A DNA stretch of 47,323 nucleotides from Eubacterium sp. (GTDB taxonomy: Bacteria; Bacillota_A; Clostridia; Lachnospirales; Lachnospiraceae): the NCBI GenBank assembly GCA_024687845.1, contig JAILEL010000058.1, positions 1 through 47,323 of the forward strand, given 5' to 3'. The notes beneath the pieces were generated by a model that was not told the DNA's origin, ran no database searches, and saw only the letters and a list, made by a program, of their open reading frames with translations. The translations under genes and the position numbers were made by a program. Every line of letters starts with the position of its first letter. The stretch's first letter is position 1. Shown here in pieces: positions 8,543-18,172 of the stretch.

Positions 8543-9874
8543 TTGAACAGGGAAAATATATACAGTCTTAAAGGGTTTTCCAAGGTTTATGCTTTTACGC
8601 TTGGTCAGACCTTTAAGAATAAAGCGTATCTTGCATCAATTTTTATCTTTATGCTTGTTTTTATCTTTATGGGACCACTTAATTATTTTATGACCAAGTC
8701 CAGTATGGGAGCAGCAGAAAGTGCATTAAGTAAAGATATTGATGATATCCAGCTTGGAGATATTTATATAAAGAACAATACAGCTATAGAAATGAATAAA
8801 CTTGAACTTGGAAATGCTGAGGTTCATATCTACGATACAGATAGTGCTGAAAAAATAGATGAAGATAAATTAAAGGATGAGCTTAAAGAAAATGACGCTA
8901 TTATTATAATAGATAAGGAAGCTACAAATTATAATCTGAGAGGAGTTATTTCTGATTCTTCAGCTCTTAAGGTTCAGGATATAGATGCAGTTACTCAAAA
9001 AGTTAAGGAAGCATTCGATGAAGAAAGAATGAAAACACTGAGCATAGATGCTGCTGATATTCAGAAGATATCAAAGGGAATCAGCCATGATTCTGTTATA
9101 TCAGAAGAGGAATATATTGAGGAAGAAAATAAGACAATCTCATCAGATAAATATATGAAATATATTCTTGGCTTCTCAATCATAATATTCATGATGGTTA
9201 CTATGTCCAATTCATATATTATATCTTCAGTTACAGAAGAGAAGCAGTCTAAACTTGTTGAAACACTTCTTGTCAGCGTCAGACCTATGGCACTTCTGAT
9301 GGGAAAGATATTAGGAATGATGACCTATGTTATGGTAATTCTGGCTGTTGGAGTAATTTCTTCAAAGATTTCAGATTTTATAATGAAGAATGTATTCAAG
9401 ATAGATACTAAGCTATATAATGGAGCTGGTTTTGATCTTTCAATATTCAGTAGTGTAGGTGGAGTATCACTGATTTTTGTTATTTTGACAATAGTTCTGG
9501 GCTTTCTTTCATTTGCTATTCTGGCAGGTGTATTCGGAAGTGCATGTACGAAGACTGAAGATATTCAGAATGCAACTGGAAATATAATGACAATCGCGAT
9601 GGTTGGATATTTTGTTTCCTTTGGCGCAGGAATGATGGATCAGCCAATAGTCAATCATATATTATCATTAGTTCCGCCATTTTCATATTTCACAGTTCCA
9701 GTCATGTATGTAACAGAAAGAATAAGTCTGATCGTAGTCCTTATATCATATATTATTCAGATAATCATATTAGGAGCATTAGTACTTCTCAGCGCTAAGA
9801 CTTATAGAAATCTGCTGCTAAGTGATTCAAGTACTCCAAAGCTGAAGGCAATCTTTAAATCAGCTAAAGGATAA
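8543..9874 (+). CDS. ABC-2 type permease, first subunit
   Basis: 443 aa NatB-like membrane subunit. One helix near residues 25-50 is followed by a large extracytoplasmic domain (about 60-200) and then five or six helices from about residue 207 on. The cytoplasmic loop after the second helix contains EEKQSKLVETLLVSVRP, the coupling-helix pattern of this family, and the same loop occurs in the next protein. Translation starts at TTG (8543), preceded by AAGGAG at a spacing of nine bases; no ATG fits. It probably pairs with the following permease as a heterodimer on the ATPase encoded upstream. Confidence 0.9.
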   Translation: MNRENIYSLKGFSKVYAFTLGQTFKNKAYLASIFIFMLVFIFMGPLNYFMTKSSMGAAESALSKDIDDIQLGDIYIKNNTAIEMNKLELGNAEVHIYDTDSAEKIDEDKLKDELKENDAIIIIDKEATNYNLRGVISDSSALKVQDIDAVTQKVKEAFDEERMKTLSIDAADIQKISKGISHDSVISEEEYIEEENKTISSDKYMKYILGFSIIIFMMVTMSNSYIISSVTEEKQSKLVETLLVSVRPMALLMGKILGMMTYVMVILAVGVISSKISDFIMKNVFKIDTKLYNGAGFDLSIFSSVGGVSLIFVILTIVLGFLSFAILAGVFGSACTKTEDIQNATGNIMTIAMVGYFVSFGAGMMDQPIVNHILSLVPPFSYFTVPVMYVTERISLIVVLISYIIQIIILGALVLLSAKTYRNLLLSDSSTPKLKAIFKSAKG

Positions 9875-9912
9875 GAAGTGAGTTTAATGAGAAATATTGA
9901 GAGGAAACGGAA

Positions 9913-11271
9913 ATGTTTAAAAATTTAGATAAAGTATTTAAGTTTACTTTTAAAAATCAGATTAATACAGGCGGGTACAAAGGCTTTACGATAGGAATGA
10001 CCATATTTCTCATACTTGCTCCTGTAATCATATTTCTTATAGCAGATAAGGTTACAAGTAAGAATGATGACTTTGGACCTTGTGGAGCGGATAAAATCTA
10101 TGTTGTAAATGAGGCTACTCCCAATACGGATTATAATGTTTTTAACATGATGGGAGTTGATGGTTATACAGACATAAAATATATTAATAGTGAGACAGTT
10201 GATGAGGCACTGGAGACGATTGCTGAAAAGAAGGAAACGAAAAGCCTTATACTGCAGTTTGCTACAGATGAAGACGGTATAGCAGACAGGATTATTATCC
10301 CTGATGATTCAGTCATAGATGAAAAGGGTGCAAAGAATGTTGACAAATTCCTGGATAAAAATGAACAGATGGTTGCGATTATTGCATCTGGAGTTTCACT
10401 TACCGAGCTTGGTGAAATTGGAATGAGCACGGAATACGATATATATAATTCTACAGGCTTTACAGAAGGCGCTAGTCTCATGGATGATGATGAAATGGCC
10501 GAAAGTCAGTTGAATTCTGAAATTCTTCCAGTATTTAATATGATTCTGATTTTTTTATCTATCATGGTAGTTTATTTTATGGTTCTTATATATGGAAATG
10601 GAATCAATCAGAGCGTAGTTATGGAGAAGTCTTCCAAACTTATGGATACTATGTTAGTTTCTATCCAGCCACAAGCACTTATAGCAGGTAAGATTCTGGG
10701 TGTTTTGGCAGCTGCATTTTTACAGATATTTGCATGGCTTGCAGGAATTGGTCTGGGAGTATTTTCAGCTGTAAAGGCTATAGACATAGTACATCCAGAA
10801 AGCTCTTTTCCAGCAACTACGTTTATTAAAAGCTTTGGTGAACTGAATCTTTTCAGACCGGTTAATGTTGTTATAGGAATACTGGCTCTCCTGGTTGGAA
10901 TAATTCTTTATTCATCTCTATCAGCAATGTGTGGCTCCATTTCTGCTACAAAAGAGGAAGCAGCAAGTAATCAGGGGATTTTCGTTATGTTGCTGGTAGT
11001 CAGCTTTTATCTTGTGCTTTTCTTTGGAATGAAGCAGGATATTGCTACATGGCTTTATCTTATACCATTTACTGGCGCAATGGTTCTTCCGGCTGGTATA
11101 TGTACCGGAACTGTTAGTATTGGTATAGGAATAGCTGGATTACTCATACTTGTTATAGTATCTACAGTTTTCATTATTCTTGCTGGAAAACTATATGTAA
11201 TGATGTCTCTGTATAAAGGAAATAAAGTAAGTCTTTCAAAAGCTCTGAAAATGCTGGCGGGCAGGGCATGA
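9913..11271 (+). CDS. ABC-2 type permease, second subunit
   Basis: 452 aa, the same architecture as the preceding permease: a first helix at about residues 27-44, an acidic extracytoplasmic domain to about residue 205, then six hydrophobic segments. The coupling loop reads MEKSSKLMDTMLVSIQPQALIAGKILG, clearly related to the first subunit. GAGGA lies seven bases ahead of the ATG and 38 bases follow the previous stop. The two permeases diverge strongly outside the loop, so they look like an old duplication working as a heterodimer. Confidence 0.9.
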   Translation: MFKNLDKVFKFTFKNQINTGGYKGFTIGMTIFLILAPVIIFLIADKVTSKNDDFGPCGADKIYVVNEATPNTDYNVFNMMGVDGYTDIKYINSETVDEALETIAEKKETKSLILQFATDEDGIADRIIIPDDSVIDEKGAKNVDKFLDKNEQMVAIIASGVSLTELGEIGMSTEYDIYNSTGFTEGASLMDDDEMAESQLNSEILPVFNMILIFLSIMVVYFMVLIYGNGINQSVVMEKSSKLMDTMLVSIQPQALIAGKILGVLAAAFLQIFAWLAGIGLGVFSAVKAIDIVHPESSFPATTFIKSFGELNLFRPVNVVIGILALLVGIILYSSLSAMCGSISATKEEAASNQGIFVMLLVVSFYLVLFFGMKQDIATWLYLIPFTGAMVLPAGICTGTVSIGIGIAGLLILVIVSTVFIILAGKLYVMMSLYKGNKVSLSKALKMLAGRA

Positions 11272-11315
11272 TATATGTTTAATATTTTTATAATTCACAT
11301 AGGAGAAAGAAAATT

Positions 11316-11888
11316 ATGACATATAGAATAGGTTTTTTTGTAGGATTAGTAGCTTCAGTGATTTTTGCGATAGTAGTTATTCTGCTTGTCTGCAGTATGA
11401 TGAATAAAGATGGAAAAATAAAATCAAAATATGATGAAAGACAGATGATAGTCAGAGGAAATGCTTATAGAATCAGTATGTGGACACTGATTGTCCTTTT
11501 AATAATATATGGAATCTGTGAGACTTCAGGAATCGACATTCCAATGGAAAACAATGCTATAATTTTTCTCTTTATTATGATGGCCGTTCTTGTTCATGCT
11601 GTTTATTGTATATTTAATGATGGATATTTTGGAATAAATAACATTCCTAAGGCATATAATATTTTTTTGTTTTTAATCGGGCTTATGAATGTGGCAATAG
11701 GAGTAATGAATACCGTGCAGGGGCGTCTTGTTGAGGATGGAAAGCTGAGCATGCCGATTATGAATTACATATGTGGATTTATGTTTTTGATTGTTGGTAT
11801 TGCAATATTAATTAAACATTTTATGAATAAATCTAATGTGAAAGAAGATGACGAAGAAGATGAAGAAGATATGGAGGGCAGAGTATGA
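11316..11888 (+). CDS. Four-helix membrane protein with a KYDERQ motif
   Basis: 190 aa. A helix at the N-terminus is followed by the cytoplasmic segment KSKYDERQMIVRGNAYR and three more helices, ending in an acidic tail (DDEEDEEDMEG). The YDERQ segment is typical of small membrane proteins encoded directly before XRE regulators in Firmicutes. Here too the next gene overlaps it by four bases (ATGA), so the two are translationally coupled. It may sense a membrane condition for the regulator, but this is inferred from gene order only. Confidence 0.8.
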   Translation: MTYRIGFFVGLVASVIFAIVVILLVCSMMNKDGKIKSKYDERQMIVRGNAYRISMWTLIVLLIIYGICETSGIDIPMENNAIIFLFIMMAVLVHAVYCIFNDGYFGINNIPKAYNIFLFLIGLMNVAIGVMNTVQGRLVEDGKLSMPIMNYICGFMFLIVGIAILIKHFMNKSNVKEDDEEDEEDMEGRV

Positions 11889-12079
11889 AGAATCTGAAAT
11901 TAAAATCTGCCCGGGCTGCAAAAGATATGTCGCAGGGGGATCTTGCTGAAAAGGTTGGAGTCTCGCGTCAGACAATTAACTCAATTGAGAAAGGGGATTA
12001 CAATCCAACAATAAAACTATGCATTTCAATATGTAAAGAATTGGATAAAACATTAGATGAATTGTTCTGGGAAGAATAA
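11885..12079 (+). CDS. XRE-family transcriptional regulator
   Basis: 64 aa, essentially one Cro/C1-type helix-turn-helix domain. The recognition helix region is QGDLAEKVGVSRQTINSIEKG, followed by the conserved YNPTIKLCISICKELDKTLDELFW. It belongs to the short YozG-like regulators found with membrane proteins. It overlaps the upstream membrane protein by four bases and is the last gene of the exporter operon, so it probably regulates the promoter at 7089. Confidence 0.92.
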   Translation: MKNLKLKSARAAKDMSQGDLAEKVGVSRQTINSIEKGDYNPTIKLCISICKELDKTLDELFWEE

Positions 12080-12104
12080 ACAATAAAGTAATATTTTAAA
12101 TTCT

Positions 12105-12145
12105 AGATGACAACAGAGGTAATACTTTGGTTGTCATCTTTTGTT
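12105..12145 (+). terminator. Terminator of the exporter operon
   Basis: A ten-base perfect stem, AGATGACAAC (12105-12114) with GTTGTCATCT (12130-12139), followed by TTTGTTAT. Confidence 0.8.
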
Positions 12146-12231
12146 ATATATGGTATTTTTATTAATGTATATGTGGCAGACGCCTATAGTTTTAGAGTTC
12201 GGCAATGGTTTTGATGTAAGAGGAGAAGGGT

Positions 12232-12945
12232 ATGATTACATTATATGAAGTTAACAAATGTCCGAATTGTGGGGGAGAATTAACAAAGGTAAAAAATATA
12301 TATCGTTGTCAGTACTGCGATACTGAATTCAAATATGAAGTAGCAAAAGCAAAAGATGGCAAGATAGGTAAAGCAGAAGATGGTTTTATTAAGACCGACT
12401 GGTTTGATTTTAAGGTTACATTAAAGAGATTGCAAAGAGGACCGGATTCGAGAGAAGCATTACATTCATTTAATTATTGCATCAATGAACTTGGTAATTC
12501 TGAAGCCATTATAAGATATATATCCACAGCCTTACTTCCTGATTATGGAATATATGCACCCAGTGTAAAAGAAGGCAAAATGAATGCATTTATTAAGAAG
12601 CTTCAAGGTAAGATTACACCAAGCGATAACATTCTGTTTTATGCCAATACAGGTATTTTTTCAAATGGGAAACAGGGCTTTATAATGACAGATGAAAAGA
12701 TAGTATTTGGTGAAAAAGAATTACCAGAACTGTATTTTTCAGATCTTACAGAAATAGCCTTTGGAACAGAGGATGATTTTGTAGGCATATATTTAAATAA
12801 TAGTACAAAATTACAGATATATAATATTTCCGGAGGCTCCTTCAAGCCACATGGTGCATTTGCAGCTCTCGCTGCGGCATTTTCCTTTGAAGCGAATCCA
12901 GATAGAGAAAAAATAGTAATATCTGAATATAAAGATAATCTGTAG
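12232..12945 (+). CDS. Zinc-ribbon protein with a PH-like C-terminal part
   Basis: 237 aa cytoplasmic protein of unknown function. The N-terminus is a zinc ribbon with four cysteines (C10, C13, C26, C29 in CPNCGG and CQYC). After a charged helical middle region, residues from about 135 to 230 read like a bacterial PH-type domain (GKQGFIMTDEKIVF, then an aromatic beta-rich stretch), as seen in many Firmicute zinc-ribbon proteins. An AGGAGAAGGG ribosome site precedes the ATG. The next gene begins only 22 bases after the stop, so they are probably one operon. Confidence 0.8.
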   Translation: MITLYEVNKCPNCGGELTKVKNIYRCQYCDTEFKYEVAKAKDGKIGKAEDGFIKTDWFDFKVTLKRLQRGPDSREALHSFNYCINELGNSEAIIRYISTALLPDYGIYAPSVKEGKMNAFIKKLQGKITPSDNILFYANTGIFSNGKQGFIMTDEKIVFGEKELPELYFSDLTEIAFGTEDDFVGIYLNNSTKLQIYNISGGSFKPHGAFAALAAAFSFEANPDREKIVISEYKDNL

Positions 12946-12967
12946 GAATATATTGGGGGACATTAAA

Positions 12968-13603
12968 ATGGATGTTTCAAATATCACTGTAAATAAACAG
13001 AATAGTATTTTGATAGATTGTGGAAAAAAGATTTATATTGATCCGCTTGATATAGAAGACGAAAGATTCGACGCTGATTACATTTTCGTAACTCATGATC
13101 ATTATGATCATATGTCGATTCCAGATATCAGAAAGATTGTTAATGATAAAACTATTATAGTATTACCTGATTCCATGAAATATAAAGTCATAGATAATGT
13201 ATCTTATGGAGAAATAAAGGGAATAGTTTCTGGTAAAACATATGAACTTAGTGATTTCAGTTTTGAAACAATTCCTGCATATAATAAGGTTAAGCCATTT
13301 CATCCAAAGAGAAGCGGATGGGTTGGATATATTCTGATAATTGATGGAAAGAGGATTTATATAGCTGGTGATACAGATGCTACGAGAGAGGCGGAAAATG
13401 TCATATGCGATATTGCGCTCGTTCCAATTGGTGGTAAGTTTACCATGAATTATAAAGAAGCAGCTGGACTTATCAATAAGATAAAACCGAAAATTGTTAT
13501 CCCAACCCATTATGGAAGCCTGGTTGGGAACAAATCTGATGGAGAAGAGTTCAGCAAGCTTGTTGATGATGACATTAAGGTGGAATTAAAGCTACAAAAT
13601 TAA
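12968..13603 (+). CDS. Metallo-beta-lactamase-fold hydrolase
   Basis: 211 aa, of the UlaG/UPF0173-like branch of the metallo-beta-lactamase superfamily. The metal motif is THDHYDH (H43, D45 region to H48), with the further ligands in IAGDTDAT and PTHYG. It is short and has no extra domain. I start it at the ATG at 12968, with GGGGGA seven bases upstream. An in-frame TTG at 12953 would overlap that site. It is coupled to the zinc-ribbon gene before it. The substrate is unknown; members hydrolyse phosphoesters, lactones or cyclic nucleotides, and assigning one here would be a guess. Confidence 0.85.
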   Translation: MDVSNITVNKQNSILIDCGKKIYIDPLDIEDERFDADYIFVTHDHYDHMSIPDIRKIVNDKTIIVLPDSMKYKVIDNVSYGEIKGIVSGKTYELSDFSFETIPAYNKVKPFHPKRSGWVGYILIIDGKRIYIAGDTDATREAENVICDIALVPIGGKFTMNYKEAAGLINKIKPKIVIPTHYGSLVGNKSDGEEFSKLVDDDIKVELKLQN

Positions 13604-13646
13604 GTGTTTCCTTTACATTTGAATACAATATATGGTAGAATTATTA

Positions 13647-13685
13647 GCCGGTAGCCGATGATTTTTCGGGTGTCGGCTTTTATTT
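13647..13685 (+). terminator. Terminator before the topoisomerase pair
   Basis: GCCGGTA and CC (13647-13656) pair with GG and TGTCGGC with wobble pairs, or in an alternative fold AGCCGA (13653-13658) with TCGGCT (13673-13678). Then follows TTTTATTTG. It closes the 12.2-13.6 kb unit. Confidence 0.7.
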
Positions 13686-13768
13686 GTTTGGTACTGATAA
13701 GAGTTTTTTTGTTTTACATATTACAGCTAACTCTTAACAGGGTAGGAAATAAAGACAAGGAGTCAAGA

Positions 13769-16042
13769 ATGGAAACTATCAAAACGATTGATTATGAAGA
13801 GGAAATGGGGCAGGACTATGTCGATTATGCCATGTCGGTTATTACCGAACGTGCGCTTCCAGATGTTAAGGATGGTCTTAAGCCTGTTCAGAGGCGTATC
13901 ATCTACTCATTATCCGAGCTGACAAGGTCTGACAGCCCTCATAGAAAATGTGCCCGTATTGTTGGTGATACCATGGGTAAATATCACCCTCATGGTGACA
14001 GTTCTATATATGAAGGTCTCGTAAATCTTGCTCAAAGCTGGAAGCTTCCAATTCCGCTGGTTGATCCTCACGGTAATTTCGGTGATGTGTCTGGTTCGGG
14101 AGCGGCTGCGATGCGTTATACAGAGGCTCGTATTTCGAAATATGCTGAAGAAGGACTGAAGGATCTAAAATACTGTGAATTCATGCCTAATTTCGATGGC
14201 ACTGAGGAAGAACCAGTTCATATACCATTTCTCGTTCCTAATATGCTGACTTCAGGTGCAACAGGAATCGCAGTTGGTATGGCAACCAATATACCGACTC
14301 ATAATCTGGAAGAGGTGGCGGATGCTGAGATAGCATATCTGGAAAATCCTGATATCACAACTGAAGAACTCCTTGGAATAGTGAAAGGTCCTGATTTTGC
14401 TACAGGTGGAATTATAAACGCAGATAAGGAAACTCTGCTGCAGATATATGAGACAGGACTTGGAAAGATAAAAGTTCGTGGTAAGGTAGAGGTTCGTGAT
14501 GCAGGAAGAGGAAGAAGGTCTATATGTGTTACCGAGATTCCTTTTACTATGATTGGTTCTACTGAGAAATTCCTTAATACTGTTGCAGACCTTACGAGAC
14601 AGGGAAAGCTTCCTGCAGTTGTTGACATTGCTGACAGAGGAGATAAGGACGGAGAATGCCTTGCAATTGACGTTAAGAAGGGCACTACTGATGAAGAGAT
14701 AGATAAGATATTAAATATACTCTATAAAAAGGCTGGTCTTGAAGATACTTACAGTGTAAATATGAACTGTATTTATAACAAGAAACCAGAGGTTATGGGC
14801 TTAAAGAGAATTCTTGAAACCTATACAGAGTATAAATGGGAAGTTTATACAGCAAAGTATGAGAGACTTCTGGCAGAACAGAGAGATGTTCGTGAGGTTA
14901 AGAGCGGACTTCTTGAAGCTGTTGATGTCATAGACCTTATCATCGAGATTCTCAGAGGCTCTTCAACAACAAAAGAGGCTAAGGAATGCCTCATGTTTGG
15001 TAAGACTGAAAATATTAAGTTCAGATATAAGGGTTCGATTGATGATGCTAAGCAGCTGCATTTTACAGAAAAGCAGACGGATGCAATTCTTGCTATGAGA
15101 CTTCAGAAGCTTATCGGACTTGAGGTTGATATTTTGATGAAAGAGCTTGCTGAGGCTGAGAAGAAGATATCAAAGTACGAGAAGCTGCTCGGATCCCAGA
15201 CAGCTATGAAGAAGCAGATGATCTTAGATATCGAGGAGCTGAAGAAAAAATATGTGATTCCTCGTAAATCAAAGATAGAGTCACTTGGAGAGATACAGCT
15301 TGAAAAGGAAAAGGTTGTAGCTACAGAAGAGACTATCCTTCTTGATAGATTCTTCTATATCAAGTCGGCACCAAGAGCTGTATTTGAGAAAAATCCGGAT
15401 ACAGTAAGAAAATTTGATTTAAATGTTATGTCAACCGATAGGATTGCCATTTTTGATAGTGAGGGAATGGTCCATATCATTAAGGTTTCCGATATTCTTA
15501 AAAAGCAGAATAAGAAGGATAAAAAGTTCAGAATTACCGATAAGGGTATTCAGATATTTGAGTTCTGTGGCATGAGTCATTCAGCGGATGTTGTGGCACT
15601 GATGAATGTTTCGGAAATGAATCCAGGTGGAAATAAGGACTCAAAGACTGCAATAGATATTATTGAAGCAAATCACGGAGAGATACCTGAAAGAAATCTT
15701 GTGTTTGTAACAACTGAAGGTAAAGCGAAGAGAGTCAGTGCAGCACTCTTTGATACTTCAAGGAAAACAGCTCAGGCAATGAAAGCTTCAATAGTTTATG
15801 TTGGTTATGAAGGCGAGTATGTCGTTGCAGAAACAGAGAATGGTTATTCGATTAAAGTAAAAATAGAAGATCTGCCTGTACAGGGAAAAGGAGCTGGTGG
15901 AGTTCAACTTATTTCACTCAGACGCGGTGACAGTGTAACGGCCGCTGTGAGTGGTGGTAATGAAACCGAGTTTGGCGGAATGCTGCTTTCAGATATGAAG
16001 GCTGTTAAGCGTGGCGGCAAGGGAAATAAGAAAGGAAAGTAA
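13769..16042 (+). CDS. parC: Type IIA DNA topoisomerase subunit A, ParC-like
   Basis: 757 aa DNA-cleaving subunit of topoisomerase IV or a gyrase-like enzyme. The winged-helix core contains ALPDVKDGLKPVQRRI, the quinolone region GKYHPHGDSSIYEGL, and the catalytic tyrosine Y117 in AAMRYTEARIS. The tower and the coiled-coil gate follow, and then a beta-pinwheel C-terminal domain that ends in a Lys/Gly-rich tail. No canonical GyrA box (QRRGGKG) is obvious, which favours ParC. The start at 13769 has AAGGAG in front and the conserved YVDYAMSVI begins at residue 17. The longer frame from 13658 begins inside the preceding terminator. It is followed by the B subunit after 51 bases, the reverse of the usual parE-parC order. 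Confidence 0.9.
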   Translation: METIKTIDYEEEMGQDYVDYAMSVITERALPDVKDGLKPVQRRIIYSLSELTRSDSPHRKCARIVGDTMGKYHPHGDSSIYEGLVNLAQSWKLPIPLVDPHGNFGDVSGSGAAAMRYTEARISKYAEEGLKDLKYCEFMPNFDGTEEEPVHIPFLVPNMLTSGATGIAVGMATNIPTHNLEEVADAEIAYLENPDITTEELLGIVKGPDFATGGIINADKETLLQIYETGLGKIKVRGKVEVRDAGRGRRSICVTEIPFTMIGSTEKFLNTVADLTRQGKLPAVVDIADRGDKDGECLAIDVKKGTTDEEIDKILNILYKKAGLEDTYSVNMNCIYNKKPEVMGLKRILETYTEYKWEVYTAKYERLLAEQRDVREVKSGLLEAVDVIDLIIEILRGSSTTKEAKECLMFGKTENIKFRYKGSIDDAKQLHFTEKQTDAILAMRLQKLIGLEVDILMKELAEAEKKISKYEKLLGSQTAMKKQMILDIEELKKKYVIPRKSKIESLGEIQLEKEKVVATEETILLDRFFYIKSAPRAVFEKNPDTVRKFDLNVMSTDRIAIFDSEGMVHIIKVSDILKKQNKKDKKFRITDKGIQIFEFCGMSHSADVVALMNVSEMNPGGNKDSKTAIDIIEANHGEIPERNLVFVTTEGKAKRVSAALFDTSRKTAQAMKASIVYVGYEGEYVVAETENGYSIKVKIEDLPVQGKGAGGVQLISLRRGDSVTAAVSGGNETEFGGMLLSDMKAVKRGGKGNKKGK

Positions 16043-16093
16043 AACTTTTCTGTATAGAAAGTCAGGAAATAACCTACAAGTGAGGAAAATATA

Positions 16094-18013
16094 ATGGCAA
16101 AAAAAGTTGATACGTATGATAGCGAATCGATAAAAGTTTTAAAAGGCCTGGAACCTGTAAGACTTCGTCCTGGTATGTACATCGGAAGTACAGGCCGGAC
16201 TGGTCTCAATCATCTGGTTCAGGAAATAATAGATAATGCAGTAGATGAGCATCTTGCTGGTTATTGTAAAAATATATATGTAAGTCTGAATGAGGATGGT
16301 TCAGCTACAATTGAGGATGATGGACGTGGAATACCGGTTGATCTTCATCCGACAGAAAAGAAGAGTGCAGAGAGAGTCGTATTTACGGTTCTTCATTCTG
16401 GTGGCAAGTTTAATGATTCTGTTTATAAGATAAGCGGTGGTCTGCATGGTGTAGGTTCCGCTGTAGTAAATGCACTTTCTAAGAAACTTTTCGTAGATGT
16501 ATATCGTGATGGAAATGTATATCATGACACCTACGAATATGGGAAGCCCAAAACTAAACTGATAGATGGACTTCTTCCATTTGAGCCTGCAGTTCCGGCA
16601 AAAAAGACAGGTACAAGGGTAACACTCTATCCGGATGATACTATATTTGAAACTGTGAAGTTTAAGTCTAGTGCTATCCGTCAGAGAATCAAGGAAACAT
16701 CTTATCTCAATCCAGATCTTACGATTACATTTGAAAATAAGAGAGATGGATATCCACCGGAGGTTTTTCATGAACCAGGCGGACTGGCTGCCTTTGTTGA
16801 AGATATTTCCAAGGATCTGACTAAGACTTCACCTGTAGTTTCTCTTAAGGGTGAGAAAAATGGAATCGAAGCTGATATAGTTTTTGTATGTACAGATGAT
16901 GGCGATGAAAATGTAATCGGTTTTACAAATAACATTACTAATCCTGAAGGTGGAACCCATGTTACAGGTTATAAGACAGCATTTGCAAAGATAATAAATA
17001 ATTATGCCAGAAATGAGCTTGGAGTGCTGAAGGAGAAGGACAGTAATCTTTCTGGAGCGGATATCCGACAGGGAGTTCAGGCTATCGTATCAGTTAAGCA
17101 TCCTGATCCTCAATTTGAAGGACAGACTAAGACCCGCCTTTCTAATACTGATGTTACGCAGGCTGTGGATGCGATTATGCGTGAGCAGCTGACAGTATAT
17201 TTTGATAGAAATTATGAAGTACTGAAGGACATCGTTGATAGAGCTGTTGAGACAGCAAAGGAAAAGGCAAAGAATAAGACTAAGATCAATCTTAACAAGT
17301 TCTCTTTTGAAGGAAATGGTAAGCTTGTTCGCCAGGAAAGCAGCGAGGCTGATAAGTGTGAGATATTTATTGTCGAGGGAGATTCTGCCGGTGGTTCTGC
17401 AAAGTCCGCTCGTAACCGTAAGTATCAGGCAATCCTTCCACTTCGTGGTAAGATTCTGAATGTTGAGAAGGTACCAGTTTCGAAGGTTCTTGAGAATGCA
17501 GAAATCAAAGCAATGATAAATGCATTTGGATGTGGTTTCTCCCAGGGCTTCGGAAATGATTTTGATATATCGAAGCTTAATTATGACAAAATAATCATAA
17601 TGACAGATGCCGATGTTGATGGAGCACATATTGCAACACTCCTTCTTACATTTTTCTACAGATTCTATCCTGAGCTTATTACAGAAGGACATATCTATAT
17701 TGCAATCCCACCACTTTACAGAGTTGGAGAGGGTAAGAAGGCTAAATATCTTTATTCAGATGATGAACTTGAAAAATACAGAAGAGAGCATAAGAATAAA
17801 TTTGTAATACAGAGATACAAGGGTCTTGGCGAAATGGATGCGTCACAGCTGTTTGAAACAACTATGGATCCGGAAAATCGAGTATTGAAGCAGGTGATGA
17901 TATCAAGCCGTGCCGAAGCTTCTTCTATTACAAGTACTCTTATGGGAACTGAAGTGGCTCCACGTCGTAAGTATATAGAAGAGAATTCTGCCGATGCGAG
18001 AGTTGATTCGTAG
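16094..18013 (+). CDS. parE: Type IIA DNA topoisomerase subunit B, ParE-like
   Basis: 639 aa ATPase subunit that partners the ParC-like protein. The GHKL ATPase has E44 and N48 in QEIIDNAVDEHLAGY, DGRGIPVD at 76-83, and GGLHGVGSAVVNALS. The transducer domain follows. The TOPRIM domain has EGDSAGG starting at E428 and the metal motif DADVDG at 505-510, and the C-terminus has QRYKGLGEMDA. GTGAGG precedes the ATG. Length and lack of inserts fit ParE or a short Gram-positive GyrB. The pairing and order with parC suggest a second type II topoisomerase beside gyrAB elsewhere in the genome, which this window cannot show. Confidence 0.9.
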   Translation: MAKKVDTYDSESIKVLKGLEPVRLRPGMYIGSTGRTGLNHLVQEIIDNAVDEHLAGYCKNIYVSLNEDGSATIEDDGRGIPVDLHPTEKKSAERVVFTVLHSGGKFNDSVYKISGGLHGVGSAVVNALSKKLFVDVYRDGNVYHDTYEYGKPKTKLIDGLLPFEPAVPAKKTGTRVTLYPDDTIFETVKFKSSAIRQRIKETSYLNPDLTITFENKRDGYPPEVFHEPGGLAAFVEDISKDLTKTSPVVSLKGEKNGIEADIVFVCTDDGDENVIGFTNNITNPEGGTHVTGYKTAFAKIINNYARNELGVLKEKDSNLSGADIRQGVQAIVSVKHPDPQFEGQTKTRLSNTDVTQAVDAIMREQLTVYFDRNYEVLKDIVDRAVETAKEKAKNKTKINLNKFSFEGNGKLVRQESSEADKCEIFIVEGDSAGGSAKSARNRKYQAILPLRGKILNVEKVPVSKVLENAEIKAMINAFGCGFSQGFGNDFDISKLNYDKIIIMTDADVDGAHIATLLLTFFYRFYPELITEGHIYIAIPPLYRVGEGKKAKYLYSDDELEKYRREHKNKFVIQRYKGLGEMDASQLFETTMDPENRVLKQVMISSRAEASSITSTLMGTEVAPRRKYIEENSADARVDS

Positions 18014-18099
18014 AAAACCAGTTGCTTATTTTTCTGAAGTAGAAAAAAATTAAGAAATATAACATAAGAAGCAAAATAAGAAACAAGAATAATTGAAAA

Positions 18100-18150
18100 A
18101 AGAGACATTTGGATATCTATAAGATGATAAACAAATGTCTCTTATTATTT
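18100..18150. terminator. Bidirectional terminator between parE and metY
   Basis: An 11-base perfect stem, AAGAGACATTT (18100-18110) with AAATGTCTCTT (18133-18143), between convergent genes. The minus strand has the better T-run (TTTTTTCAATT), so it serves mainly metY. Confidence 0.8.
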
Positions 18151-18172
18151 TGGTTTATCTATTTTGCATTTT

